A stretch of 64,000 nucleotides of DNA from Bacteroidota bacterium (GTDB lineage Bacteria; Bacteroidota; Bacteroidia; Chitinophagales; Chitinophagaceae): assembly GCA_023422565.1 (NCBI GenBank), contig JAFAGR010000010.1, positions 1 to 64,000 on the forward strand, given 5' to 3'. Below the pieces are notes generated by a model. It was given only the letters and a program-made list of their open reading frames with translations. It searched no databases and was not told the DNA's origin. How positions within the stretch are numbered: position 1 is the first letter of the stretch; the number at the start of each line of letters is the position of its first letter. Positions 15,619 to 23,338 of the stretch are shown piece after piece. The translations under genes were made by a program, and so were the position numbers.

Positions 15619-16887
15619 GTGGCAGACATCTCTAGCAATTTTTTAGGCATTAAATCCCCCAACCCTTTTTGGTTGGCAAGCGCGCCTCCTACAGATAAGC
15701 AGATCAATGTACTTCGGGCTTTTGAAGCAGGCTGGGGCGGAGTGGTTTGGAAAACCCTTGGTTCGCAGGTGAAGAATGTTTCATCCCGGTACTCAGCGGT
15801 GAACTATGGCGGCAAGCGGGTGATGGGTTTTAACAACATTGAGCTCATAAGCGACCGGCCACTTGATCTTAATCTTAAAGAGATAAGGGAGTGCTTGCGT
15901 TTGTTTCCCGACAGGGCAATGATCGTTTCGCTGATGGCGGATAACGATAAGAAAAGTTGGCATGAACTCATAAAGAAAGTGGAGGACACCGGCGCGCACG
16001 GAATTGAATTGAACTTCGGATGCCCGCATGGCATGACCGAAAGAGGTATGGGCGCTGCTGTTGGCCAGGATCCGGAAATTGCCGCAATGGTAGTGGAGTG
16101 GGTGATGGAAGCGGCCACCATTCCCGTGATTACGAAACTCACGCCGAATGTTCACTCTGTTGTGCCCACAGGAAAAGCGGTGGTGGAAGCGGGAACGAAT
16201 GCGCTAAGCCTGATCAATACCATTCAATCGGTTACGGGAGTAGATCTTGACACGCTGGTGCCCAACCCATATGTTGCCGGTAAATCCGTTTACGGCGGCT
16301 ATTGCGGCCCTGCGGTAAAACCCATCGCGTTAAAATTCCTTTCAACAATTTCACAGAATGAAATCACGCGCCGTGTTCCCATATCGGGAATTGGCGGCGT
16401 TACAACATGGAAGGATGCGGTTGAATTCATGTTGCTTGGTGCATCCAATGTGCAGGTTTGTACTGCCGCGATGACTCACGGCTTTCGCATTGTGGAAGAC
16501 ATGTGCGAAGGCATGAGCAACTGGATGGATGAAAAAGGATTTAAAACACTTGATGATTTTATAGGCAAGTCGGTTGACACTATTGTGCATTGGGAAGACC
16601 TTGATATCAACTATCACCACATCGCGCACATCAACCAGGATAAATGTATTCACTGCGGATTGTGTTATATCGCATGTGAAGACACATCGCACCAATCTAT
16701 TAATCTTCAGTACGGCGATCCTTATAACAAGTACACAATTAAAGAAGAGGAGTGTGTGGGCTGCAACCTGTGCCAGCTCATTTGCCCGGTAGAGGATTGT
16801 ATCACAATGGAAGTATCCCGAAAAGCGCCGGAATATTTAAACTGGATAGAGTTTCAAAAGCGCGGACTACCGTTGAATGATCATTAG
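15619..16887 (+). CDS. preA: Dihydropyrimidine dehydrogenase subunit PreA
   Basis: A 422-residue protein with an N-terminal FMN-binding TIM barrel (LGIKSPNPFWLASAPPTDK, NFGCPHGMTERGMGAAVGQD, GIGGVTTWKDAVEF) and a C-terminal ferredoxin-like domain with two 4Fe-4S motifs, CIHCGLCYIACEDTS and CVGCNLCQLICPVEDC. This is the pyrimidine-reducing subunit; electrons come from PreT. The start is GTG at 15619. Length and both clusters are complete, so the enzyme should be functional. It ends 26 bp before the M20-type amidohydrolase gene. Confidence 0.96.
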   Translation: MADISSNFLGIKSPNPFWLASAPPTDKQINVLRAFEAGWGGVVWKTLGSQVKNVSSRYSAVNYGGKRVMGFNNIELISDRPLDLNLKEIRECLRLFPDRAMIVSLMADNDKKSWHELIKKVEDTGAHGIELNFGCPHGMTERGMGAAVGQDPEIAAMVVEWVMEAATIPVITKLTPNVHSVVPTGKAVVEAGTNALSLINTIQSVTGVDLDTLVPNPYVAGKSVYGGYCGPAVKPIALKFLSTISQNEITRRVPISGIGGVTTWKDAVEFMLLGASNVQVCTAAMTHGFRIVEDMCEGMSNWMDEKGFKTLDDFIGKSVDTIVHWEDLDINYHHIAHINQDKCIHCGLCYIACEDTSHQSINLQYGDPYNKYTIKEEECVGCNLCQLICPVEDCITMEVSRKAPEYLNWIEFQKRGLPLNDH

Positions 16888-16913
16888 CATATTTAAGATT
16901 TAATATTACGGTT

Positions 16914-18149
16914 GTGAGAATAAACAGCAAACGATTAGAGGAAAGATTTGAAGCTATGTCTGCCATCGGCAAGCTCGGAGACACCGGAACATGCAGGCCT
17001 GCTCATTCCCCGGAAGAAAAAGAAGCATTCATGCTCGCTTCCTCATGGATGAAAGAGGCCGGGATGAGAACGCATATTGACAATTTCGGAAATCTTGTGG
17101 GCATTCTTGATGGAAAGGATACCTCATTGCCGGTGTTGATGATGGGTTCACATCTGGATAGTCAACCTTATGGCGGCAGGTACGATGGAGTTGCGGGAGT
17201 GTTATGTGCCATAGAGACGGTGCAGTGTATGAAGGACCTGGGTGTTAAGCCCTCAAGATCCATCCACATAATTTCTTTTGCAGACGAAGAGGGCTGGCGT
17301 TTCAACAAAGGCTTGTTCGGTTCACGCGGCATTCTTGGAAAACTTGAAGAGGGTGAGTTGCAAAGAAAGGACGCACAGGGTGTAACGCGGGAGCAGGCTC
17401 TCATAAATTTCGGATGCGACATTTCAAAGTTTAAGGATTCGGAGTACAAAGAAGGAGGCATTCATTGCTTTCTTGAGCTTCATATTGAACAGGGCCCCGT
17501 GCTTGATGTGGCCGGAAAGCCTGTTGGAGTTGTGACGGGCATTTCTGGTCCGCTTTGGCTAACAGTCACTTTTGAGGGAATGGCGGGCCATGCAGGTTCC
17601 GTTCCTATGCGCATGCGCAGAGATGCGTTGCTCGGTGCGGCTGAAGTTACGGTGGCGTTAAATGAAATCGCAACCAGAATTCCGGGCGCGCCTACCGTGG
17701 GAACAGTCGGAACGATGCAGGTGTTCCCTTCATCAAGAAATATCATTGCAGAGAAAGTTGAATTTACTGTCGACCTCCGCGATATCAATCTTGACCGCAG
17801 AAATAATTACGAGCAGGAGTTACGGCAACGCATAAACGAAATCGCACAAAGGCACCAACTTCATGTTTCCATTTCAGAAGATACAAGGAGTGATCCGAGA
17901 TACTGCGCCGGTTGGATTAAAGATATCATTAAGAGCGAATGCACCAAGCTCGGCCTTGATGCGCCTGAGTTGATGAGCGGACCTTTTCACGATGCCATGG
18001 CCCTGAGTTATGCTTGCGACTACGGAATGATCTTCGTTCGATGCAAGGACGGCATCAGCCACAACCCGCTTGAGTATTCTTCACCGGAAGACCTTGCAAT
18101 TGGTACCGAGGTTCTCCTGGGCACAGTACTTGAAATTCTTTCAAGATGA
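16914..18149 (+). CDS. M20-type Zn amidohydrolase (N-carbamoyl amino acid / allantoate amidohydrolase family)
   Basis: A 411-residue dinuclear metallohydrolase of the hydantoinase/carbamoylase family. Metal ligands appear in GSHLDSQPYGGRYDGVAGV (His, Asp), FADEEGWRF (Glu pair), ELHIEQGPVLD (His) and PFHDAMALSY (His). The lid domain with GMAGHAGSVPM is present. Family members hydrolyse N-carbamoyl-beta-alanine, N-carbamoyl-L-amino acids, allantoate or ureidoglycine; in this island beta-ureidopropionase activity is most likely, which would duplicate the nitrilase-type enzyme upstream. Start GTG 16914. Its TGA overlaps the next gene's ATG by 4 bp. Confidence 0.88.
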   Translation: MRINSKRLEERFEAMSAIGKLGDTGTCRPAHSPEEKEAFMLASSWMKEAGMRTHIDNFGNLVGILDGKDTSLPVLMMGSHLDSQPYGGRYDGVAGVLCAIETVQCMKDLGVKPSRSIHIISFADEEGWRFNKGLFGSRGILGKLEEGELQRKDAQGVTREQALINFGCDISKFKDSEYKEGGIHCFLELHIEQGPVLDVAGKPVGVVTGISGPLWLTVTFEGMAGHAGSVPMRMRRDALLGAAEVTVALNEIATRIPGAPTVGTVGTMQVFPSSRNIIAEKVEFTVDLRDINLDRRNNYEQELRQRINEIAQRHQLHVSISEDTRSDPRYCAGWIKDIIKSECTKLGLDAPELMSGPFHDAMALSYACDYGMIFVRCKDGISHNPLEYSSPEDLAIGTEVLLGTVLEILSR

Positions 18150-18718
18150 TAAGAGTAATTCTCGCGCTCACGTTGTTCACGCTTATTTCCTGTGATAATA
18201 CTTCAGGCGGTAATCCGGCGATAGTTATTGAAACCTCTGTGGGCGACATCAGGGCGGAAGTTTTTCCTGATAAGGCTCCTAAAACTGTGGCTGCATTTCA
18301 ACAATTGGTGAAACAAGGTGTGTATAAAGATGCCGCTTTTTATCGCGTACTTAAATCGGAGCAAATGCCTTCGGATTTCAATACCGGAATCATTCAGGGC
18401 GGAGTTTATGGTAGTGGAAAGTCTTTTCCGCTAATTCCGCATGAGTCAACAAAGCAAAGCGGGCTTTCCCACATTTCCGGAACGCTTTCTATGGCGCGTA
18501 CAAAACCGGGAACCGCCTCTTCTGAGTTCTTCATTTGTATTGGAGATCAATCTCCTCTGGACGCGGGACGTCGCGGCACTGAAGATAGTTTGGGAATGGC
18601 GGCCTTCGGTAAGGTGATCGACGGAATGGATGTGGTTAAAAAAATTCATAATAAGCCTTCAACCGGCGATGCGTTTATCGAACCGGTTAAGATCCAAAAA
18701 ATAAAATGGATCGATTAA
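18146..18718 (+). CDS. Cyclophilin-type peptidyl-prolyl isomerase, lipoprotein
   Basis: A 190-residue cyclophilin with a lipoprotein signal (MIRVILALTLFTLISC, lipobox LISC, Cys16). The isomerase core shows DKAPKTVAAFQQLVKQG, FYRVLKSEQMPSDFN, GIIQGGVYG, SGTLSMARTKPGTASSEFFI and FGKVIDGMDVVKKI. It would speed prolyl isomerisation of envelope proteins, anchored in a membrane. Its ATG overlaps the stop of the amidohydrolase (ATGA), implying co-transcription and coupled translation, although a role in pyrimidine breakdown is not obvious. Confidence 0.9.
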   Translation: MIRVILALTLFTLISCDNTSGGNPAIVIETSVGDIRAEVFPDKAPKTVAAFQQLVKQGVYKDAAFYRVLKSEQMPSDFNTGIIQGGVYGSGKSFPLIPHESTKQSGLSHISGTLSMARTKPGTASSEFFICIGDQSPLDAGRRGTEDSLGMAAFGKVIDGMDVVKKIHNKPSTGDAFIEPVKIQKIKWID

Positions 18719-18849
18719 AACATTAAACTTGGTATGCTTTTTTCATTAATAGTTACAGATCTTCTTCACACAGGTGCTTCACAATTTCATTGAGAAGAAC
18801 CTAAATTCCTCAACCACGAAGGTGGGAGAAAAGGAAAGAAGAAGAATAC

Positions 18850-18877
18850 AAAAGGGCCTTTTTTATAAGGCCTTTTT
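18850..18877 (+). terminator. Terminator-like hairpin after the cyclophilin gene
   Basis: Inverted repeat AAAAGGGCC / GGCCTTTTT with a T-rich loop and T-rich tail, 130 bp downstream of the cyclophilin stop. It is the plausible 3' end of the pyrimidine island transcript. Confidence 0.6.
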
Positions 18878-18934
18878 CTTTGCTTTAACTTTTCTCCGTT
18901 AAACCTTTGCATGAGTTAGCAGTCAATAAGGTCA

Positions 18935-18942
18935 TAAATTTG
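18935..18942 (+). promoter_or_regulatory. -7 promoter element of the NlpC/P60 gene
   Basis: TAAATTTG fits TAnnTTTG and ends 5 bp before the ATG at 18948. A TTTG at 18906-18909 could be the -33 element, though the 25-bp gap is a little long. Confidence 0.55.
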
Positions 18943-18947
18943 GCCCC

Positions 18948-19508
18948 ATGAGAAATCTATACCTATGTGTGATCACCCTGATTATTTTATCTGGCTGCGC
19001 TTCCTCCCGAAAAACTACCGTTGTTTATAATAAGCCCGGAAAGGAAATAAAAAGTACGGTGATTTTAAAGGAGAAGATCCCTTCCAAGACCATCAATACC
19101 AAAAGTGTTGCTGCCTCAAAGGTGGTGCAGTTTGCCGAAACGCTGGAGGGAACGCCTTATAAATATGGATCAACCGACCCAAAAAAAGGATTGGATTGCT
19201 CCGGATTTATCTACCACGTTTTTCAAAAATTCAAGATATCCGTACCAAGGATGTCAAAAGAATTCACAAACGCAGGACAGGAAGTGTCTACCTTGGAAAG
19301 CAGACGAGGAGACATTATTCTTTTCACGGGCAGCGATCCGAAATCGGGCGTGGTGGGGCACATGGGTATCATAACGGAAAACGATAAGGGAGTTTTGAAA
19401 TTTATACATTCTGCTTCAGGCAATAATGCGGGAGTAATGATATCCGGAATGAACAGCTATTTTATGCCACGGTTTGTAAAAGTGATCCGTGTATTCCGTG
19501 TCTTCTAA
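18948..19508 (+). CDS. NlpC/P60 family lipoprotein (cell-wall hydrolase)
   Basis: A 186-residue lipoprotein: signal MRNLYLCVITLIILSGC with lipobox LSGC, a linker, then an NlpC/P60 papain-like domain. The catalytic Cys84 lies in GLDCSGFIYHVF and His138 in VGHMGIIT. The family cleaves D-Glu to diamino acid bonds in peptidoglycan stem peptides. SVPRMSKEFTNAGQEV is the usual segment between strands. It acts in the periplasm, lipid-anchored. Single gene with its own promoter. Confidence 0.92.
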   Translation: MRNLYLCVITLIILSGCASSRKTTVVYNKPGKEIKSTVILKEKIPSKTINTKSVAASKVVQFAETLEGTPYKYGSTDPKKGLDCSGFIYHVFQKFKISVPRMSKEFTNAGQEVSTLESRRGDIILFTGSDPKSGVVGHMGIITENDKGVLKFIHSASGNNAGVMISGMNSYFMPRFVKVIRVFRVF

Positions 19509-19512
19509 CTCA

Positions 19513-19542
19513 TTGCCCAATGTATCTTTCCTGCTAATTTTG
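19513..19542 (+). promoter_or_regulatory. Complete Bacteroidota-type promoter of the DUF4476 operon
   Basis: -33 TTG at 19513-19515 and -7 TAATTTTG at 19535-19542, spaced 19 bp, within the 17-23 bp expected. The ATG at 19547 is 4 bp past the -7 element, so the message has little or no leader. Confidence 0.65.
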
Positions 19543-19546
19543 TACA

Positions 19547-20530
19547 ATGCTGAAAAAATTATTTATTTCTTTTTTATTTGTACCTGCATTTTCCTTTGCC
19601 CAAAACTTTCGCAGCACGCTCATCTTTTCTGCTGAACAAGGCGACGCATTTTTTGTGTACCTGAATGGGCAAAAGCAAAATGCCGCGGCCCAGGCCAATG
19701 TCACTATTCATGGGCTTGAACTTCCGTATTATGACGTAAGGATTGAGTTTTTAAATTCTGCCATTAAACCAATAGAAAGGAAAAATGTGGTGGCCGCCGA
19801 TAGTGACGACCGGCCGATGCAGGTAACTTATAAGGTGAGGAAAGACAAGTCGGGAAAAGCCAGGATAAGTTTTTATGCTATGCTTCCCCCGGTTGCCACT
19901 TCAGCAAACCCGGCGCCCCCAGTTCAGGAGGCAAAACGTGAACCTGTTGTTGCCGTGGTAGACTCTCCGGTGCAGAAGACGATTCTTACTAATGTGTCGG
20001 GCGCCACGGTGAGCCTTGGTGATAAGACTGTGAAAGCAAAAGTTGATTCTGCAACTGCTTCGGAGCCGGCTCCGGAGATCAGGAAAGATACTGATGTTGC
20101 GGAAAAGCCGGCTAAGAAAAATGATGTTGTTGACCGGTCTGCGAACAAAAGTATTACTGCAAAAAAAGAAGTAAAGAGTGCGGAGAAGCCTGTGAAAGAG
20201 GAGACCTCCGCATTACCACCATTAAAGAAGTGCAACGACTGGCCTTTAATGAAGGAAGAGTTTCAAAAGATCAGGCAACAGGTTGCCGAGGTGAAGGACG
20301 AACAGCGCAGGCTCGCCAAGGCAAAAAGTTTATCTGAAGCGAACTGCCTGCTGGTTAGCCAGGTTGCAGAATTGGCATCCCTTTTTACAACCGATGCAGG
20401 CAAGTTAGATTTTCTAAAGCATGCCTATAGTGCAACAATTGATCGCCCCAACTATGAAAGGTTAAGAAAGCTTTTTACTGATGCCGGCAGTATCAAAAAC
20501 TTCGATAAATTTTTACAATCGCGTAAATGA
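19547..20530 (+). CDS. DUF4476 domain protein, secreted
   Basis: A 327-residue protein with a signal peptide (MLKKLFISFLFVPAFSFAQ), an N-terminal beta-rich domain (residues about 20-110), a low-complexity Pro/Ala/Lys/Glu linker (about 125-225), and a C-terminal DUF4476 domain beginning CNDWPLMKEEFQKIR. The repeated helical pattern in that domain (LLVSQVAELASLFTTDAGK, then FLKHAYSATIDRPNYERLR) is the family signature. Function unknown. Its stop overlaps the next ATG by 4 bp. A second DUF4476 gene lies at 45768. Confidence 0.82.
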   Translation: MLKKLFISFLFVPAFSFAQNFRSTLIFSAEQGDAFFVYLNGQKQNAAAQANVTIHGLELPYYDVRIEFLNSAIKPIERKNVVAADSDDRPMQVTYKVRKDKSGKARISFYAMLPPVATSANPAPPVQEAKREPVVAVVDSPVQKTILTNVSGATVSLGDKTVKAKVDSATASEPAPEIRKDTDVAEKPAKKNDVVDRSANKSITAKKEVKSAEKPVKEETSALPPLKKCNDWPLMKEEFQKIRQQVAEVKDEQRRLAKAKSLSEANCLLVSQVAELASLFTTDAGKLDFLKHAYSATIDRPNYERLRKLFTDAGSIKNFDKFLQSRK

Positions 20531-20868
20531 AGGCAAAGCGAATAAGAGCGGTGATGATGTGGCAACTGTTGCATCGGAATACCGAACTTTTTTGCTGGGT
20601 TGTTGCTTTGCTGGTGATTTTTTTTTCGCCAATGGCGGGCCCATCGCTTTGCATCTTTGATGCTGTGGGAATAAATTCCTGCCCGGGATGTGGCATCGCA
20701 CATGCAATGAAAAGCGCAATGCATTTAGATCTTATCCAGTCATTTCGTGAGCATCCATTCGGAATTCCGGCTGTGATTGTTTTGTGCTACAGAGTTTATG
20801 TACTAACTTTTGGCAAATTCAAATTAAATGCAGAGCAGAAATTTCATGACCCTGGTTCCCTCAATTGA
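20527..20868 (+). CDS. DUF2752 small membrane protein
   Basis: A 113-residue protein with two hydrophobic helices flanking the conserved motif SCPGCGIAHAM, which defines DUF2752. A WxxxGPSxC-like segment (MAGPSLCIFDAVG) precedes it. The two Cys of CPGC could bind metal or form a disulfide; the function is unknown. In Bacteroidota these genes usually pair with TM2-domain genes, as here. Translationally coupled to the DUF4476 gene (ATGA overlap). Confidence 0.85.
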   Translation: MKAKRIRAVMMWQLLHRNTELFCWVVALLVIFFSPMAGPSLCIFDAVGINSCPGCGIAHAMKSAMHLDLIQSFREHPFGIPAVIVLCYRVYVLTFGKFKLNAEQKFHDPGSLN

Positions 20869-21181
20869 ACCGGAAGAGTTTGCTTTCTTAAAAGAATATA
20901 CGAGGGATCTTCCCGAAGATAAATTTCAATTGTTCGTAGCGCTCTATAACGGCAAGAGAAAAAAGGCAGAAACAATTCTGATCTGCACACTATTGGGATT
21001 CGTACTTGCCGGCGGTATTCAGCGTTTTGTTATTGGGCAAATAGGGATGGGGCTTCTGTATCTTTTTACCGGAGGCTTATGCCTCATCGGAACAATAATC
21101 GATCTTGTAAATCATAAACAACTTACCAACGAATTCAATAGAAAAATGGCCATAGAAACTATGGCCATTGTGAACATGTAA
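20846..21181 (+). CDS. TM2-domain-like membrane protein
   Basis: A 111-residue protein with a soluble N-terminus (residues 1-45) and two transmembrane helices: ETILICTLLGFVLAGGIQRF and GMGLLYLFTGGLCLIGTIIDL, joined by a short turn. This two-helix hairpin is the TM2 domain pattern. ATG 20846 overlaps the DUF2752 gene by 23 bp; an in-frame ATG at 20828 would add six residues. Function unknown; the paired DUF2752 gene suggests a joint role. Confidence 0.78.
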   Translation: MTLVPSIEPEEFAFLKEYTRDLPEDKFQLFVALYNGKRKKAETILICTLLGFVLAGGIQRFVIGQIGMGLLYLFTGGLCLIGTIIDLVNHKQLTNEFNRKMAIETMAIVNM

Positions 21182-21262
21182 AGATGCACGGAATGATGGT
21201 GCTTTGACTTCGTCAAATTATTGGTCAATCAAACCATCAACCAAACCCACCATTTTACTATA

Positions 21263-21832
21263 TTACCTGTGTTTGAACTGATAAAACAGACCGATCTGAA
21301 AAACGCGGTTCTGATACTTCACTCCCGGGCTCTCTGCAATATCCGTGATACCGAAATTATATCGGGCGTCTATGCCTAACCGTGATTTAGTGATATAGCC
21401 AAGGCCGGCCGACCATGCAAAATCCACGGTTTCGAGATTGTCTTTAATATCCGTTTCAGTATTACCATCGTCGCGGGTTGCCTTTACCAGGAAGCCCACC
21501 TGAGGGCCTGTTTGCAGGCGGAACCCATTCTTGAACATATATTGAAACATTACAGGCACATTTATATATCCGAGCTTATATTTCTCATCAGAAATATCAA
21601 TGTCTGCGCCCTGGTTTGAATACAGAAGTTCAGGCTGAATGGCGAAACGGTCACTCATATGAATATGAGCAAGTCCTCCGCCGTGGAAACCAACTCTTGA
21701 ACTCAATATGGCAGGGCCGTCGGCTTCAATATCTGAAATGTTTACTCCTCCTTTGAGGCCCCAGTGCACACTCTGGCTGAATGCGGAAAATGATGCGATG
21801 CAAAATGCAAACGCGGTGACAATCTTTTTCAT
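21263..21832 (-). CDS. Outer-membrane beta-barrel protein (PorT-like)
   Basis: A 189-residue protein with signal peptide MKKIVTAFAFCIASFSAFSQ, then strands typical of the OMP_b-brl_2 family: SVHWGLKGGVNISDIEADG near the N-terminus, FAIQPELLYSNQGADI, KLGYINVPVMFQYMF and RLGIDARYNFGITDI. An eight-stranded barrel is likely. No enzymatic residues. It is a single minus-strand gene. Confidence 0.88.
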   Translation of the reverse strand: MKKIVTAFAFCIASFSAFSQSVHWGLKGGVNISDIEADGPAILSSRVGFHGGGLAHIHMSDRFAIQPELLYSNQGADIDISDEKYKLGYINVPVMFQYMFKNGFRLQTGPQVGFLVKATRDDGNTETDIKDNLETVDFAWSAGLGYITKSRLGIDARYNFGITDIAESPGVKYQNRVFQIGLFYQFKHR

Positions 21833-21889
21833 AATGGTTATTTTTTAGCACCATTATGCATTTATTATACCAACTGCATGGTCAGGCGA

Positions 21890-22327
21890 TCAAAAATCCC
21901 GGGCGCGTTTACCAAATACGAGAATGCTAGCGCGGCCTTTCAGAATATTTCCTTTTGTACGATATTTAAATTCAAAACTTCTGATAAAACGTCCCTGTGG
22001 AGAAATATGAATAAGTTTACTGTCCTGCCCCGGTGTAAAATCCTGTTCAATTGCGGGAGCAAGTTTATCTCCATTTTGAAAAACAACATTAAATTCTTTG
22101 ATGCGCACTTCACGGTCCTCAACCCTGAACCGCACGTCTGTGAACTGGTGGCTGCTGTTTACCATCAACACATCACTGTCTTTTCCAAAATCAACTGATT
22201 TTTCACCAATGAGTTCCCAACCTTCCTCAACAGCAATGCTTTTCCGCGCCGGGCCGCAGGAGGAGATCAGAATACCGGCAATTAGGATCATACTTAGCCT
22301 GCCTAACAAATTGTACAAGTTTTTCAT
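21890..22327 (-). CDS. Lipoprotein, DUF2541-like (uncertain)
   Basis: ATG 22327 gives a 145-residue lipoprotein (MKNLYNLLGRLSMILIAGIL, lipobox ISSC); a longer in-frame start at 22396 would cover the upstream terminator and is rejected. The mature part is a beta-rich domain with SVDFGKDSDVL and a C-terminal FEFKYRTKG followed by RASILVFGKR. This pattern recalls DUF2541-type beta-sandwich proteins, but I am not sure. No catalytic residues seen. A -7 element lies just upstream, inside the tail of the preceding gene's terminator. Confidence 0.7.
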   Translation of the reverse strand: MKNLYNLLGRLSMILIAGILISSCGPARKSIAVEEGWELIGEKSVDFGKDSDVLMVNSSHQFTDVRFRVEDREVRIKEFNVVFQNGDKLAPAIEQDFTPGQDSKLIHISPQGRFIRSFEFKYRTKGNILKGRASILVFGKRARDF

Positions 22328-22346
22328 GCAGTAGTTTTTAATTCGG

Positions 22347-22354
22347 CAAAAATA
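22347..22354 (-). promoter_or_regulatory. -7 element of the lipoprotein gene, overlapping a terminator tail
   Basis: On the minus strand TATTTTTG fits TAnnTTTG. It lies 19 bp before the lipoprotein ATG, and its T run continues from the T tail of the hairpin at 22357-22381. Confidence 0.5.
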
Positions 22355-22356
22355 AA

Positions 22357-22381
22357 AAAACCCAGCCATAGGCCGGGTTTT
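22357..22381 (-). terminator. Terminator of the DUF2383 gene
   Basis: AAAACCC-GCC / GGC-GGGTTTT hairpin, followed on the minus strand by a T run, 20 bp after the DUF2383 stop. Confidence 0.85.
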
Positions 22382-22401
22382 CTTTTGATCTTTCAAATCA
22401 A

Positions 22402-22863
22402 TTAACCTCCGTGTGCGTCACGCAACTTTTTAATGATGTCATGAGATGTTTTCAATGAAGCTTGCTGATCGGTTATCAACTGGCGTGTTTCCACGTCCAT
22501 TTCAGCATCTGTGGCTAACGCCTCGCGATATGCCTTTTGGGCTGCATCTTCACCGAACTCGCATGATTGGAGAGTTGTCTTTCTGTCGTTTCCTGAAAAG
22601 GTTGCCTTAACGTCCATCCAGGCCTGGTAGATCTTTCCGGGTACGGTAGAACCTTCGGCAGGCTCTCCACCCAGTTTTAAAACATGCGCCGTAAGTTCAC
22701 TTTTATATTTACGGCTCTCATCAGCCATTTTATTAAAGGTGGCTTTCAGATCAATATCGCCTTCCTTCAGCTCTTCAACGGCTTTTTCATATCCTGTGAT
22801 ACGATCATGATTGATCTTGATCAGGTCGTTCAATGTTTCTGTCAAACTTGTTGTGGATACCAT
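22402..22863 (-). CDS. PA2169/DUF2383 family four-helix-bundle protein
   Basis: A 153-residue all-helical protein with the ferritin-like pattern of the DUF2383 family: LTETLNDLIKINHDRITGYE at the start, then a central YKSELTAHVLKLGGEPAEGS and C-terminal DQQASLKTSHDIIKKLRD. Glu and His residues in the helices could bind metal, but a full di-iron set is not evident. Family members are often associated with stress conditions. It is next to three small paralogous membrane proteins and upstream of a clear terminator. Confidence 0.88.
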   Translation of the reverse strand: MVSTTSLTETLNDLIKINHDRITGYEKAVEELKEGDIDLKATFNKMADESRKYKSELTAHVLKLGGEPAEGSTVPGKIYQAWMDVKATFSGNDRKTTLQSCEFGEDAAQKAYREALATDAEMDVETRQLITDQQASLKTSHDIIKKLRDAHGG

Positions 22864-22882
22864 AGTGTTGTTTTTTTAGTGT

Positions 22883-23146
22883 TTATAATTTTGAGCGTTG
22901 TTTCTTTACTTTTTTTACGGTGAACCTTCCATCCAGCATTTTTACATTCTTCGGAAGCTTTGATCGCCGGCCTCTTAAAAGGGCGATCAGTATCAGGAGT
23001 AATATTACTGCGCCGCCAATCCAAACCGGTGTTTGTAAATACCAAAGCTCCTCGGGTGTCACATTAAACTCACTGTAAGTGGTGTCTTGCGCAAATAAGC
23101 CTGCAGGTATAACGAAAGATCCGCCAAGAAAAAATATCTGTTTCAA
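22883..23146 (-). CDS. Mini one-helix membrane protein, paralogue 1
   Basis: An 87-residue protein: signal peptide (MKQIFFLGGSFVIPAGLFAQ), about 20 polar residues, then WYLQTPVWIGGAVILLLILI and a basic tail (ALLRGRRSKLPKNVK). The same plan and the same PVW-GGAV-L-ALLR core recur in the proteins at 23339 and 23639. The predicted topology is a periplasmic N-terminus, a single helix and a Lys/Arg-rich cytoplasmic tail of about 30 residues, the longest of the three. It starts 20 bp upstream of the DUF2383 gene on the same strand, so co-transcription is likely. Function unknown. Confidence 0.8.
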   Translation of the reverse strand: MKQIFFLGGSFVIPAGLFAQDTTYSEFNVTPEELWYLQTPVWIGGAVILLLILIALLRGRRSKLPKNVKMLDGRFTVKKVKKQRSKL

Positions 23147-23338
23147 TTCAGTTGCTATTATTCAAACACGAAGCCACTTTTATTTATGTAGTTGTCAAAG
23201 CGTTACATAAGCCTTCTAAAAACTTTACGGGGAAAAATATCTACATGATCCGTAATAATTGAACTATGGTTGTAATTATTTAATGAGATGCGGATAAGTG
23301 GCACTGAATTTTATTATACGAAAGAAAAAAGAAACGTT

